Assembly: GCF_001044235.1 (NCBI RefSeq)
Contig: NZ_JYNL01000023.1
Span: 315,154 to 379,153 of the forward strand
Source: Mycolicibacterium chlorophenolicum
Lineage (GTDB): Bacteria > Actinomycetota > Actinomycetes > Mycobacteriales > Mycobacteriaceae
DNA: 64,000 nucleotides
Direction: 5' to 3'
Within the stretch, counting starts at the first letter, position 1. Each line of letters begins with the position of its first letter. Shown here one piece after another: positions 7,055 through 16,300 of this stretch. Made by a program: the position numbers and the translations under genes. The notes beneath the pieces were generated by a model that worked only from the letters and a program-made list of their open reading frames with translations, was not told where the DNA came from and did no database searches.

Positions 7055-8751
7055 ACGATACGCATGATGCCGATTGTGATGATCTGCCGGTCACCACGGT
7101 ACCTTGGCCGACCCTTGAACCCGATGCTCTAGCCGGGGCAGCGGGGCACATCGTCAGCATGGTTGCGCCGCATACCGAGGCTGATCCGGCAGCAGTCCTG
7201 CTGCAACTTCTCGCAGTGTTCGGCGCGACGGTTGAAAACCCGTGGATTCGGGTCGCCAATCGACAGCACCGTGCAGTCGTCCATCCATTGCTGATTGGTC
7301 GGACGTCGTCAGGGGCGAAGGGGACGGCGCTGGGTGTGGTGACGGCGATCCGGCGGCGGGCGCTACCGGAGTTCGACGTCGACAAAGTCGTCCATGGCCT
7401 TAGCACTGGTGAAGGTCTAATTGAATTAGTTAGAGACGGAACCGGCCTCGATGACCCGGGAATTCTCGATAAAAGACTGCTCGTCGAAGAAACCGAGTAT
7501 CGGACGGTGTTGGCGCGCGGACGGCGCGAGGGAAGCACGTTGGCCCCCATCCTGCGGCAGGCATGGGATTTGGACGATTTGCGGACGCTGACGCGGCAAC
7601 GATCTGCGCTGACGTGCACTCGACCCCACATCGTCGTCGTCGGGCATTGCACGCCAAAGGAATTGACCCGGATGGTGACTGAGTCCGACCTCGCCGGAGG
7701 CTCCGTCAACCGCCTGTTGCTGTGCTGCTCGCAACGGACGCGTCTCAATCCACGGTTCGGCAATATGCCGGAAGAAACACTCGCCGAGGCCGCGGAGCTG
7801 TTCCTGCAGGCGCATGAGCATGCCCGACCACGCAACGAGGTCGGGGTACACGAACAATTCTGGTCTGAGTGGGAGGCTGCCTATGAAGACCTGGTGCGTG
7901 ACCGACCCGAGACATGGGCGGCGGAGGCGACGGCGCGTGGTCATGTTCAGGTGCTGCGGCTAGCACTCATCTACTGCTTGCTGGACCGCGCTGACGCCAT
8001 TGGGGTTGAGCATCTCCGCGCTGCGCTGGCGATGTGGCGGTATTGCGACTGGTCGGCACGTTGGATTTTCTCCACTGTGTGGGAGGAGGTCGAGCGGACG
8101 CGTGCCGAGGATTTGGCTGAGTACATACGAGATGGCGGGCCACAGGGGCGCACACGAACTGAAATCAACACCGATTTTTATTTCGGTCACCGTACAGCTA
8201 AGCAAATAGAAGCCGACCTCGCGCCCCTCGTCCATGCGGGGACCGTCAGCGAAATGCGGGTGCCGACTAGGGGTCGTCCGCAACTCCGCTACGTACACCG
8301 GTTGTGCGGCAAAAGCGGATATGCGCAAAATGCAGATCAAGCGGCCAAGCAGCCTGCGGAGAAACCGAAAACGCCGCGTAAGAAGCAGGATCAGCAGCGG
8401 AAAAAGGGTCCCACTTCTTCCGCGCCAAAACCCCTTCCTCCGCAACGTCATGACCTTAGTGCGCGGGCAGAAGCAACGTCTGAGCAGGCATTTTTCGCAA
8501 ATCCGCTTATTTCGCACTACGACGACGCGCCACCCGGTGCTGTCAAACCAAGCACGCCTGGGATGACCGAACGCGTCATTGACATTATTGCCCGTCAGAA
8601 AGCATCGCAGCAAACGGCAGTTGAGCGTTGCAATCCGCCGGGTGGCGAACATTGCGACAAGCCACCGGAAGAGGGCAGCGACGTCTGCCTGTTGCATCTG
8701 AATCGTCAGCGCCTTGAGGTCCTCAGAGCCAGAGGCGGCGACGCCTCATGA
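7051..8751 (+). CDS. DUF3987-type replication protein of mobile elements
   Basis: 566 residues. After a DUF3987-like opening (ADPAAVLLQLLAVFGATVENP, HPLLIGRTSSGAKGTA) comes a P-loop-like segment, an acidic LLVEETEYRTVL segment, and IVVVGHCTPKELTRMV with GGSVNRLLLCC, the order seen in DUF3987/YfjI-like ATPases that often accompany primase modules of prophages. The region to about 370 is helical and winged-helix-like. The 370-566 tail is Lys/Pro/Gln rich and ends in a Cys/His cluster (CNPPGGEHC, CLLHLNRQ) that could bind zinc. It probably supports element DNA replication. Coupled at both ends to small genes. Confidence 0.82.
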   Translation: MNDTHDADCDDLPVTTVPWPTLEPDALAGAAGHIVSMVAPHTEADPAAVLLQLLAVFGATVENPWIRVANRQHRAVVHPLLIGRTSSGAKGTALGVVTAIRRRALPEFDVDKVVHGLSTGEGLIELVRDGTGLDDPGILDKRLLVEETEYRTVLARGRREGSTLAPILRQAWDLDDLRTLTRQRSALTCTRPHIVVVGHCTPKELTRMVTESDLAGGSVNRLLLCCSQRTRLNPRFGNMPEETLAEAAELFLQAHEHARPRNEVGVHEQFWSEWEAAYEDLVRDRPETWAAEATARGHVQVLRLALIYCLLDRADAIGVEHLRAALAMWRYCDWSARWIFSTVWEEVERTRAEDLAEYIRDGGPQGRTRTEINTDFYFGHRTAKQIEADLAPLVHAGTVSEMRVPTRGRPQLRYVHRLCGKSGYAQNADQAAKQPAEKPKTPRKKQDQQRKKGPTSSAPKPLPPQRHDLSARAEATSEQAFFANPLISHYDDAPPGAVKPSTPGMTERVIDIIARQKASQQTAVERCNPPGGEHCDKPPEEGSDVCLLHLNRQRLEVLRARGGDAS

Positions 8752-9011
8752 CTGGGACTGTCGTCCGCAGCCGTGCCCTCCGCATGGTTCTGGCGCAACT
8801 CACCGGGGACGGCCAAGCGCTCTACATGACCTACCGGGAGTTTGCTGATTGCGGCAACTGTGTTCATGAGGTTGCCGAAGAATTGGCTCTGATCGCGGCC
8901 GCCTTCTCGGTCCTCGCCACAGACGGACCCGGTGCGACAACCTGTGTTGGAGGCATCGACAGAGTCACCGACATGCTCGCCGACGCCCTCGACTCAGCAG
9001 GCCAGCTATGA
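8748..9011 (+). CDS. Small element protein (87 aa)
   Basis: Starts at an ATG overlapping the DUF3987 stop (ATGA) and ends overlapping the next start (ATGA). It has a mostly helical pattern (CVHEVAEELALIAAAFSVLA, RVTDMLADALDSAGQL) and three Cys in the middle. No family recognised. Tight coupling suggests it is expressed with the replication protein. Confidence 0.75.
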   Translation: MTGTVVRSRALRMVLAQLTGDGQALYMTYREFADCGNCVHEVAEELALIAAAFSVLATDGPGATTCVGGIDRVTDMLADALDSAGQL

Positions 9012-9211
9012 GCACCGCGCGTACGTTGATCCCTCCGGCGGGCGTTGTGCGCTGTCGTCTCTGTCGCTGGCATCCGGCCACGCAAGGTCACCACCAAACC
9101 TGCTCGCGCGCGACGTGTCGCCGGTGTGAGCAGTTCCCGCGATGGCCTGGGTCACGGTGGTGTTGCTGGTGTCAGAGCGAGCTGAACCGCCGGAAGGAGA
9201 AACTCAAGTGA
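9008..9211 (+). CDS. Cys-rich putative zinc-ribbon mini-protein (67 aa)
   Basis: The sequence has four Cys-x2-Cys-like pairs: CRLC, CSRATC, CRRC and CCWC, with His at WHPATQGHH. This fits one or two small zinc ribbons. It ends basic (LNRRKEKLK). It is coupled to both neighbours by 4-bp overlaps. Such mini zinc ribbons are common in actinophage early regions; their partner is unknown. Confidence 0.75.
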   Translation: MSTARTLIPPAGVVRCRLCRWHPATQGHHQTCSRATCRRCEQFPRWPGSRWCCWCQSELNRRKEKLK

Positions 9212-9465
9212 CCGAACCGGTTGAGGAGTTGGCGGCGATGCGAGCGAACTTTGTCGTCGTCCATGACCGGGCGCACGCCGCCGCGCTCGGCTTGTTGACG
9301 CGGGCGCGCGCCCAGGGCCGCGACCGTCTTGACGGCGAAGACCAAGCGGGGTTCCGCGCCCACACTGCAACGATGAGCAGCGCGAATCTCGGCATCCAAG
9401 GCATCGACCTGCTCGCCCAGGCGCTCGACCAACTCGGCGAGCACGATCAGGACGACGCGCTGTGA
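9208..9465 (+). CDS. Small helical element protein (85 aa)
   Basis: The GTG at 9208 overlaps the previous TGA. A preceding CGGAAGGAGAA acts as ribosome site. The protein is helical and acidic, ending in AQALDQLGEHDQDDAL. Its ending resembles that of the 87-aa protein at 8748 (ADALDSAGQL), which hints at a shared fold. No known family. Confidence 0.75.
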   Translation: MTEPVEELAAMRANFVVVHDRAHAAALGLLTRARAQGRDRLDGEDQAGFRAHTATMSSANLGIQGIDLLAQALDQLGEHDQDDAL

Positions 9466-9650
9466 AGCGGTCCCGGCGGCGATGTCGGTTCTGCGCCGCA
9501 GACATCGGACGACATCTGCCGGGGTGCCCGCGTGCGAAGCAGTGCTACCGATGTGGGGAACCGGCGGCTCCTGGCGAGATGTGCACGGTGTGCGCGACAC
9601 GAGTACGCGTGGACGAGGAGCGGCTTGAAAGGTTGCGCGACGCAACATGA
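9462..9650 (+). CDS. Second Cys-rich zinc-ribbon mini-protein (62 aa)
   Basis: GTG start overlapping the previous TGA. Three Cys pairs (CRFC, CYRC, CTVC) plus CPRAK, HLPGC and a basic N-terminus (MKRSRRRC) suggest a zinc ribbon that binds nucleic acid or protein. It follows the alternating pattern helical protein / zinc ribbon / helical protein / zinc ribbon in this segment. Confidence 0.75.
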   Translation: MKRSRRRCRFCAADIGRHLPGCPRAKQCYRCGEPAAPGEMCTVCATRVRVDEERLERLRDAT

Positions 9651-10021
9651 GAGGCGCGGCTTGTGTGGTGTGCGTGCGAGTCGGCCACATCGGGAAGAAC
9701 ACCGCTCCTCGGGTGACGTTTTTCGAGACACGGGCAGCGGCGGCCGCTGCTGCGGCTGAACGTTGCGACGCGAGGTGCGAGCGGGTGCACTCTACGGTGT
9801 GGCGTGGCGGGCATGGCCGCCTGCGGGTACGCGCCGTCCGTCCCAGCCGCGCGGCAGCGCAACTTCGCGCTGCCGCCGGTGTGGCGGCCGCTGCCGCGCC
9901 ACCCGTGGCCGCTACAGCCGAGCCAGGCCGAACGTGCCGGTGGAGGCATCGGCAACACCAGGCGCGGTGTCGGCCATGTCGTCGCCTACGAGGCCGGGCT
10001 GTTCGGAGAGGAACGCAATGA
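9647..10021 (+). CDS. Unresolved element gene, start-coupled frame
   Basis: The ATG overlaps the previous TGA (ATGA), which supports translation of at least the first part (MRGAACVVCVRVGHIGKN). After about 9800 this frame becomes Arg/Ala/Cys-rich and poor in normal protein features, while another frame becomes better (see 9804). Either the gene ends in a frameshift or only the first part is real. Confidence 0.35.
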   Translation: MRGAACVVCVRVGHIGKNTAPRVTFFETRAAAAAAAAERCDARCERVHSTVWRGGHGRLRVRAVRPSRAAAQLRAAAGVAAAAAPPVAATAEPGRTCRWRHRQHQARCRPCRRLRGRAVRRGTQ

Positions 10022-10025
10022 CTAA
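9804..10025 (+). CDS. Unresolved element gene, alternative frame (73 aa)
   Basis: From the GTG at 9804 this frame has a strong G/C bias at third codon positions and a sensible protein (FALPPVWRPLPRHPWPLQP, then GNTRRGVGHVVAYEAGLFGE). It lacks a good ribosome site. It may be the second half of the gene that begins at 9647, separated by a frameshift. It overlaps the ATG at 10018 by 8 bp. Confidence 0.4.
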   Translation: MAGMAACGYAPSVPAARQRNFALPPVWRPLPRHPWPLQPSQAERAGGGIGNTRRGVGHVVAYEAGLFGEERND

Positions 10026-10156
10026 CGACGAGTTGTGCACCGCACCCGATTGGTCAGCGAGCCTGTGACCCGTTGCTCGATGCACTCGATGCTGGCAACT
10101 GTCCTGGCGGTGCGCCTGTCGAGGCGCGGCAGCGAGAGCTTGACGATCTAGGCTAG
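10018..10156 (+). pseudogene. Short frameshifted reading frame
   Basis: An ATG at 10018 opens MTNDELCTAPDWSASL and stops at 10068. In the +1 frame the sequence continues sensibly (ACDPLLDALDAGNCPGGAP, then VEARQRELDDLG) to the stop at 10154-10156, with no start of its own. A single indel around 10060 would join them into about 46 residues with two Cys pairs. Confidence 0.35.
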
Positions 10157-10451
10157 GCCACGGTCCGCCGCTGTAAGCGGCGCGTGTCAAACTGTTGGTG
10201 GCGGCGGACCACTTTTGGGGCCGGCCTTTACCGTGGACGTGAGTTGTGTTCTCTTGCAGAACAATTGACTGATGCTCTCGACGTGCCTGGTCACCAGATG
10301 GCGGACAGTTGCGCTAGCATCGAGATAGCAGTTAACCCATCGCCATATCGGTGGGCAGCGGTCGACCCCATCGAGGGCAACGGTCGGAAAGTGGCACGCG
10401 TCCTGTTCTGCTCCGTGGTTGGAGTGCGCTCCAACTGAAGTGGGAGTAAAC
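10157..10451. other. 295-bp gap before the capsid gene
   Basis: No convincing gene. An open frame from 10184 to 10438 has poor codon character and no ribosome site. The gap likely carries the capsid promoter, but I cannot place -10/-35 boxes with confidence. It ends with GAAGTGGGAG, the ribosome site of the capsid gene. Confidence 0.4.
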
Positions 10452-11858
10452 GTGCCTATCGAACTTTTCCAGAATGACGAGCGTCGCGTCGCAATGGCGT
10501 GGAAGCAGCTCGCCCTCGGTGGATACCTCGGTCAACTTGAGCAGCGTGGCGACGACGATGGGCTTCGGCGTACCCGCGCTGAGATGCAGCGCATCGACGG
10601 CGAACTGCGAGGCGGTGGTGGGCGCCGCGTGCCTCGGGACGGCGGCGGGGCGAGCCGTGACGACGTCGAGCGTGAAGAACAAGCCCGTAAGGGCGAAGAC
10701 AGTCCTGCGCTGGAGCGCATCCGACGGCCCAACGCAGGTGTAGCGAGATGCCGCGTTTACGAATCGTCGACTTACCAGCGTGGTGATCATCGCCACTCTT
10801 ACGTGCAGGACCTGGTTCGTGTCCAAATGAATATGGACGACACGGGTTCGGCCCGCGAGAGGCTTCTGCGACACGCGCAGGATGTCGCCACGCTCCCGGA
10901 GTACAGCGAGCATCGAGATCTCAGTCGAGTGGACGGTTCCGGCGGGTACGCCGTCCCTCCTGCATGGTTGATGGACTCGTACGTTGAGCTCGCCCGACCT
11001 GGCCGCGCCTTCGCGAATCTCGTCCAGAACCTCCCGCTGCCTGCTGGCACCGATTCGGTGAACATCCCGAAGCTGCTGACCGGTACTGCCACCGGCCCGC
11101 AGGTTGCGGACAACACTGCTGTCACCCAGGTGGACTTGACAGACACCTTCATCAACGCGCCGGTTCGCACTATCGCCGGTCAGCAGGGTCTCGCCATTCA
11201 ACTGATCGAACAGTCACCGATTGCGTTCGATGAGGTGGTGTTTCGCGACTTGATGTCGGATCACGCATCTCAGGTAGATCGCCAAGTCTTGAATGGTTCT
11301 GGTGCGAATGGCCAGATACTGGGGGTTCATCAGACCGTTGGAATTCAGACCGTAACGGTTTCAACGGTCAGCATCCAGGGCGTCTACAGCGCAATCGCTA
11401 ATGCCATCCAGAGGATTCACACCCAGCGGTACCTGCCGCCCGAGGTGATCGTTATGCATCCCCGCCGCTGGGGCTGGTTCTTGTCATTGCTTGATGGTCA
11501 GCAGCGGCCATTGTTTTTGCCAGCCGCGAGCGGTCCGATGAACGTCGCCGGTGTTCTGTCGGCTGTTGCTTCGCAACAGGTTGTGGGTCAGATGCACGGC
11601 CTGCCGGTCGTCACCGACCCAAATATCGGCACCACTTTTGGCGCAGGTACTAACGGCACCGAGGACGTGATCTACGTGATGCGCGCAAGCGACATTGTGC
11701 TGTGGGAGGGTGCGGTCAGAACGAGGGTCCTGCAGGACACGAAAGCACAGAATCTGACTGTGCTCCTCCAGGTGTTTTCGTATTTGGCGTTCAGCGCGGC
11801 GCGCTATCCCGCATCAATAGTCGAGATTGCGGGCCTAACGGGTCCAGTCTTCGGATGA
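10452..11858 (+). CDS. HK97-fold phage major capsid protein
   Basis: 468 residues from the GTG at 10452, behind GGGAG at 6-7 bp spacing. The N-terminal 150 residues are charged and helical, like the scaffolding/delta segment. The shell part begins at DLSRVDGSGGYAVPPAW and carries the family landmarks LPLPAGTDSVNIPKL, GPVRTIAGQQG-type APVRTIAGQQGLAIQL, DRQVLNGSGANGQILGV, VIVMHPRRWGWFLSL, VVTDPNIGTT and a final FSYLAFSAARYPASI. This resembles capsids of phiRv-type mycobacterial elements in size and motifs. No protease, portal or large terminase is nearby, so particle formation alone or with a helper phage must be considered. Confidence 0.94.
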   Translation: MPIELFQNDERRVAMAWKQLALGGYLGQLEQRGDDDGLRRTRAEMQRIDGELRGGGGRRVPRDGGGASRDDVEREEQARKGEDSPALERIRRPNAGVARCRVYESSTYQRGDHRHSYVQDLVRVQMNMDDTGSARERLLRHAQDVATLPEYSEHRDLSRVDGSGGYAVPPAWLMDSYVELARPGRAFANLVQNLPLPAGTDSVNIPKLLTGTATGPQVADNTAVTQVDLTDTFINAPVRTIAGQQGLAIQLIEQSPIAFDEVVFRDLMSDHASQVDRQVLNGSGANGQILGVHQTVGIQTVTVSTVSIQGVYSAIANAIQRIHTQRYLPPEVIVMHPRRWGWFLSLLDGQQRPLFLPAASGPMNVAGVLSAVASQQVVGQMHGLPVVTDPNIGTTFGAGTNGTEDVIYVMRASDIVLWEGAVRTRVLQDTKAQNLTVLLQVFSYLAFSAARYPASIVEIAGLTGPVFG

Positions 11859-11886
11859 AGAAGTTCTAATTGGACTAGGTTGCCGC

Positions 11887-13365
11887 TCAATGATCAGCGG
11901 GCCGGATTACGCGCTCCTGGGCTTCGGGCGAGGCGTCCAGCAATCGGAACAGGTGTCCCCTCACCGCACGTCCAAGGATTTGTGCCACTGCGTGTAGAGC
12001 AAGCGGCTCGAATGCTCCAGTACCGTGTGAGAGCTTGTTCCGTGCGTATCTTAGTGCCGCGAAAGTTGTTGTCACTGAATCTTCGTCGTCGATTATGCGC
12101 TTGACCAGTTCCGTCTGCGCCAGTTCCGGCTCAAGGTCTACGGGTAGCGAGGTGAGCATTGCCTCAAGTGCGTGATCGAGACTGTACGGAGTTTTACCGA
12201 GCCACTGTTTGAGAAATCTGAAATCGCTGCCGCTGAGATGTCCTCGGCAATCATCGAGTATTCGTTGCCGTCTTTCCACATGGCTCGCCCACCGCCCACC
12301 CAGTCGGTCCTCATGGCCGCATAAGCCCTCAAGGGCTTGCAACAGTAGTAAAAAGCGGGCACGCGGCGCTTGGTCGGGTCCGAGCGAATGAATATCGTAG
12401 GTGTTGAGAATTGGGTTCTGTTCTGCTTCGAGAGTCTGCCAACGACGAAGGAGATGCAGGAGGGAGTCACCTTCCGCAAGTCGTATCGCCGATAAGTGCT
12501 TGTCGCGGAGCGAGTTGTCGGAAGCGTACGGCTGCTGCGTGATCCATCTATTGAAGATCGCGAACTGTCTCCGTGCCGGTGGCTCGTTGTCGCCACCTTC
12601 AAGGAGTGGTGAGCATGACCAGTAAGTGATGTCTTCGTTTCTTCCCGTCGATGCAGATACGAGACCGTGCAGAGGGAGCACCCAGGACGTGAAGAACTCT
12701 TTGAAAGGTATTGGTTCGCTTAGCTCGATCCGGATAGTCGGACTGAATGTGACCCCGAAGTGATAGCCACCGTGTACAGCAGCCGATATTTGGTACTCAA
12801 CTGCGACTTCTGCCGCATCATCAGACCAGACCTGGTAGCTGGCCTGTTGGAATTTCACTTCAAACCTAGGGTCCTCGTCCTCAAAAGGGTTGCGCGAGTA
12901 GCGAGTCTCCTCAATGGGACCTTTCGCGGCGAAGGTGTCGAGATGCGAGATCTGAACAACGCCGGAGTCAACCAAAATGTCACTGGTTCTTGGAATCCCG
13001 CGCCCGACAAGGGCTGCCCAGGCATCGAAGTGGGCATTCGGGCCTGGGAACATTCCACTGCTGCGGTCAGCGTCCATCACTCGCAGGACTGGGTCGACGA
13101 GCGCTACGTTGCGGCCGTTCAGCAACTGGCCGTGAACAACGGGGTAGCGAAAGTACTGCGGAGCCCCGTAGGAAATGCCTCCCCCCGGCGTTCGGGTGAA
13201 GTTGATGGGCGCTCGCCCATACACGCCGCCGTAAGGTTGTCGACTCGCACGCAAGTCTATATCGCCTTCGGAATACCAACACTCCTCGTCGGCCGGCTTC
13301 GACAGTAGCCAGGTACACCTGTAATTGCCAGGAGTCGTCTTGAGTTCCAGTGCTGATTCAGGCAT
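11887..13365 (-). CDS. ApeA-like HEPN anti-phage protein
   Basis: 492 residues. The N-terminal ~250 residues are beta-rich and match the ApeA N-terminal domain pattern (Trp and Gly landmarks, then FTSWVLPLHGLVSASTGR with NEDITYW). The C-terminal domain is helical, with LLLLQALEGLCG and ending in LRYARNKLSHGTG. R-N-K-L-S-H is the R-x4-H catalytic motif of HEPN ribonucleases (Arg ~441, His ~446). ApeA proteins act in abortive infection, presumably by cutting RNA once phage is sensed; the role here is inferred. It starts 29 bp after the restriction enzyme stop on the same strand, so the two form one operon. Confidence 0.8.
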   Translation of the reverse strand: MPESALELKTTPGNYRCTWLLSKPADEECWYSEGDIDLRASRQPYGGVYGRAPINFTRTPGGGISYGAPQYFRYPVVHGQLLNGRNVALVDPVLRVMDADRSSGMFPGPNAHFDAWAALVGRGIPRTSDILVDSGVVQISHLDTFAAKGPIEETRYSRNPFEDEDPRFEVKFQQASYQVWSDDAAEVAVEYQISAAVHGGYHFGVTFSPTIRIELSEPIPFKEFFTSWVLPLHGLVSASTGRNEDITYWSCSPLLEGGDNEPPARRQFAIFNRWITQQPYASDNSLRDKHLSAIRLAEGDSLLHLLRRWQTLEAEQNPILNTYDIHSLGPDQAPRARFLLLLQALEGLCGHEDRLGGRWASHVERRQRILDDCRGHLSGSDFRFLKQWLGKTPYSLDHALEAMLTSLPVDLEPELAQTELVKRIIDDEDSVTTTFAALRYARNKLSHGTGAFEPLALHAVAQILGRAVRGHLFRLLDASPEAQERVIRPADH

Positions 13366-13394
13366 TTAGATAGCTGCCGTCAGAGGTGAAATTC

Positions 13395-16300
13395 TCACGG
13401 CAAAGAAGTCGTTTCGGCAGGCGTCGATCCGCCGCTGAGTTGAGCAACGAGCTTCATTGTCTCGACGCTTACCGTGGTGACCTTCTTGATTAGATCCACG
13501 ATGTACGAAGGATCGTCATGCTCGTCGCACCAGTCGTTGGGGTCGTTGACAATGCCGGAAGGCTTATCTGTCTTAACTTGATACCGGTCGATGATCCATT
13601 CGAGCCCGGAGCGTGAACCCAGCATATATTCGTGAGCTTGGTCGGGGATGCCAGCGATGGTGACCGCGCTGTTGTAGATGATCGCGGAGCGGTCGGCCTT
13701 CGATTGCCACCGCATTTTGGTCACTCTCCAGGTGTCCCGGTGAGCAATGTCAACTCCGGATCGAAAGCGGATATGCAGTGGATAAGGTTCGGCCGCTTCG
13801 TAATTGACATGGAGATCTGCGAGTTGACGCCCGATGTCAGCAATCATTCGGAACCGTTCGCCACTGTCAGGAGTCGGGACGTGAGGAAGCATTTTCTTTA
13901 AGTCGGCGGCGTAAGTCAGGCGGTACTGGCGCTGGTGCAAGGATGCATAGATGTAGGAGAATATTTGATCCTTAGTAACTTCGCCGACCGCACGCCGGTA
14001 CAGGGCTTGTATGTCGTCTGTGATGTTGTCGATCTTGCGATACCCATGGTCATCAATGCCATCAGTAGTCGTGAACTGTAGTGTCCCTTCAGCAGTCTCG
14101 ATCTTCTCGTAGGTCCATCGAGGGAAGAACTGACCTGGGTTGCCCGCCCCGCCGAGCGTTAGATTTGGCAGCTGGTCCGTCATCAGCGCGTTGAAGGGCG
14201 CTCCTGCTCCACGGTCTGAGACCCAGATGCCGACATTCGAGTGCGCCACCGTAGGGAAGATGCTATCGAGCTGGTAAACCCGTTCCAGCATTTCGCGATC
14301 GAAGTAGACATACTGCTTAGTAAAAGGCCGGTATACGCCTATGCGTGTGAACTCGTGGTTGTAGGCGTACGAGCGCTTACGTGCAAAATCTTTTTTCGAG
14401 TTCGTCGTCCAACTCATTCGTGTCGGGTCGACCAAGGGCTGGGTGCGCCCATCGAGGATCATCTCGTTGTAGAAATCGATCATCCGCGACATGTTCTTCG
14501 CTACTGCTGATTTCGAGAAGTTGTAGACCCACACGTCGCGGCCCGAATTGACGCCCTGAGAGTGACTCTTGAAGATGGTGACTGTTGAGGGTGAGTTTCT
14601 GCTGCTTAGGGAGGGCCATGAGGCGAATACCTCGTTGCGTTGCTCCTCCCAGTCGCCTTCGGCGTTCGGTGTGATTCGCTCCCATCCCTGCGAGTCCAGA
14701 TCAATCCTTGCGAGGGTTGCGAGCTTTTCTTTCCGAGTTAAGAAATCGTCGACACGGTGGTAGCGAATCTCGCAAGCGCCCTTGTGGGCCGGGTCTTTGA
14801 CGCCAACGAAGATCGCAACTGTGGCTTGCGAACCGGATCCGAAGATCTTCTCGCCCTCTTCTCTCCAGTTCGCGACACGCATGTTGCCTCGCAGGTTGAA
14901 CACGTAGATATGACTGTATTCCTCAGCGAGGATGAGCCGCATACCATCGGCGGTGTTGCCATTAATCCAGCCTCCGTTCGACACGAATGCGACGACGCCC
15001 GCATCGCCGATGCGATCACTCGCCCACCGGAACGCTCGAACGTAGGGGTCTCGGAGGTTGTTCTTGTTTCTCGCTGTCGACTTGGCCGAATAGGTGTCGG
15101 CAATCCGCTTGTCGAGTGTTGGGTATGCCAGATTGGCGTTGTCCTCGTCTACGTTCGACTGCCGTATAGACCATGGCGGATTCCCGACGATGATATTGAT
15201 CGGCGTCTTCAGCTGCGCCGTGATGCGATCGTTGTTCGTCGCAAAGACTTCTATATCGAGTGCGTCCTGCTGTTCGCTAATTTGGAACGTATCCGCGAGC
15301 GCAATCCCGGGAAACGGTTCGTAGCTGTCGCTTTGACCGGACCTGCCCACCAACGCGTGGTATGTAGTCTCGATGTTGACTGCAGCGATGTAGTAGGCGA
15401 GCAGCATGATCTCGTTGGCGTGCAACTCGGTTAAGTATTTCCTTGATAAATCTGCAGGGGTAAGAAGACCAGACTGCAGAAGGCGAGTGAGAAATGTACC
15501 TGTGCCCGTGAAGCCGTCAAGAACATGTACATTCTGATCGGATAGTCCGAAATTCAGGTGGGTGCGGCTTGCGTAATCGGCAGCCTTGAGAATGAAATCT
15601 ACGATCTCGACTGGTGTATAGACGATTCCGAGCGCCTCGGATTGCTTCTTGAAGGCGGTCCTGAAGAACTTTTCATAGAGGTCGGCGATCAGGCGCTGCC
15701 TACCCTCAGCGCTGACGACTTGTTCTGCGCGAGCTCTCACCGATGCGTAAAATTTTTCGAGGCGGGTCGTTTCCGCCTCTAGTCCGCTTCCATCTAACGC
15801 ATCCACCATTGCCTGCATCACTTGAGAAACCGGGTTGCGCGACGCGAAATCATGTTCGGTGAACAATGCGTCGAAAACCGGCTTGGTGATTAGGTGCTGG
15901 GACAGCATGCTAATCGCGTCATCTCGTGTGACGGACTCATTTAGATTATCCCGCAGCCCTTTCAGGAAACGCTCAAATTGCTGAGTCAGTACGGCTTCGG
16001 CATCTGCGGCGTTGAGTACGGCGTTTATGCGGGCAATTTGAGCTGTCGCGATGTCTGCGACGTCGGAGGCCCATTGGTCCCAGTAGACGCGGGTGCCGAC
16101 CTTTTCGACTATGCGGGTGTAGACCGCTTCTTGCCATTGGGAGAGAGAGAAGAGCGCCATCTGTGCAGGTCGAGCGGCAAGTGTGGTCTCGGCCTCGGGA
16201 GGGTCGTCGGTGGTGGGTCCAATGTGTGCCCCGAGGAGTTGATTGGTGCCCTGGCCTGTCTTTTGGCCGCCTTGGTTGAGGGCGATGCTGTTGACCATGG

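Noticed and set aside
10184..10438. 84-codon plus-strand frame before the capsid gene
   Set aside because: No ribosome site, weak codon character, and it overlaps the capsid ribosome site. Treated as intergenic.
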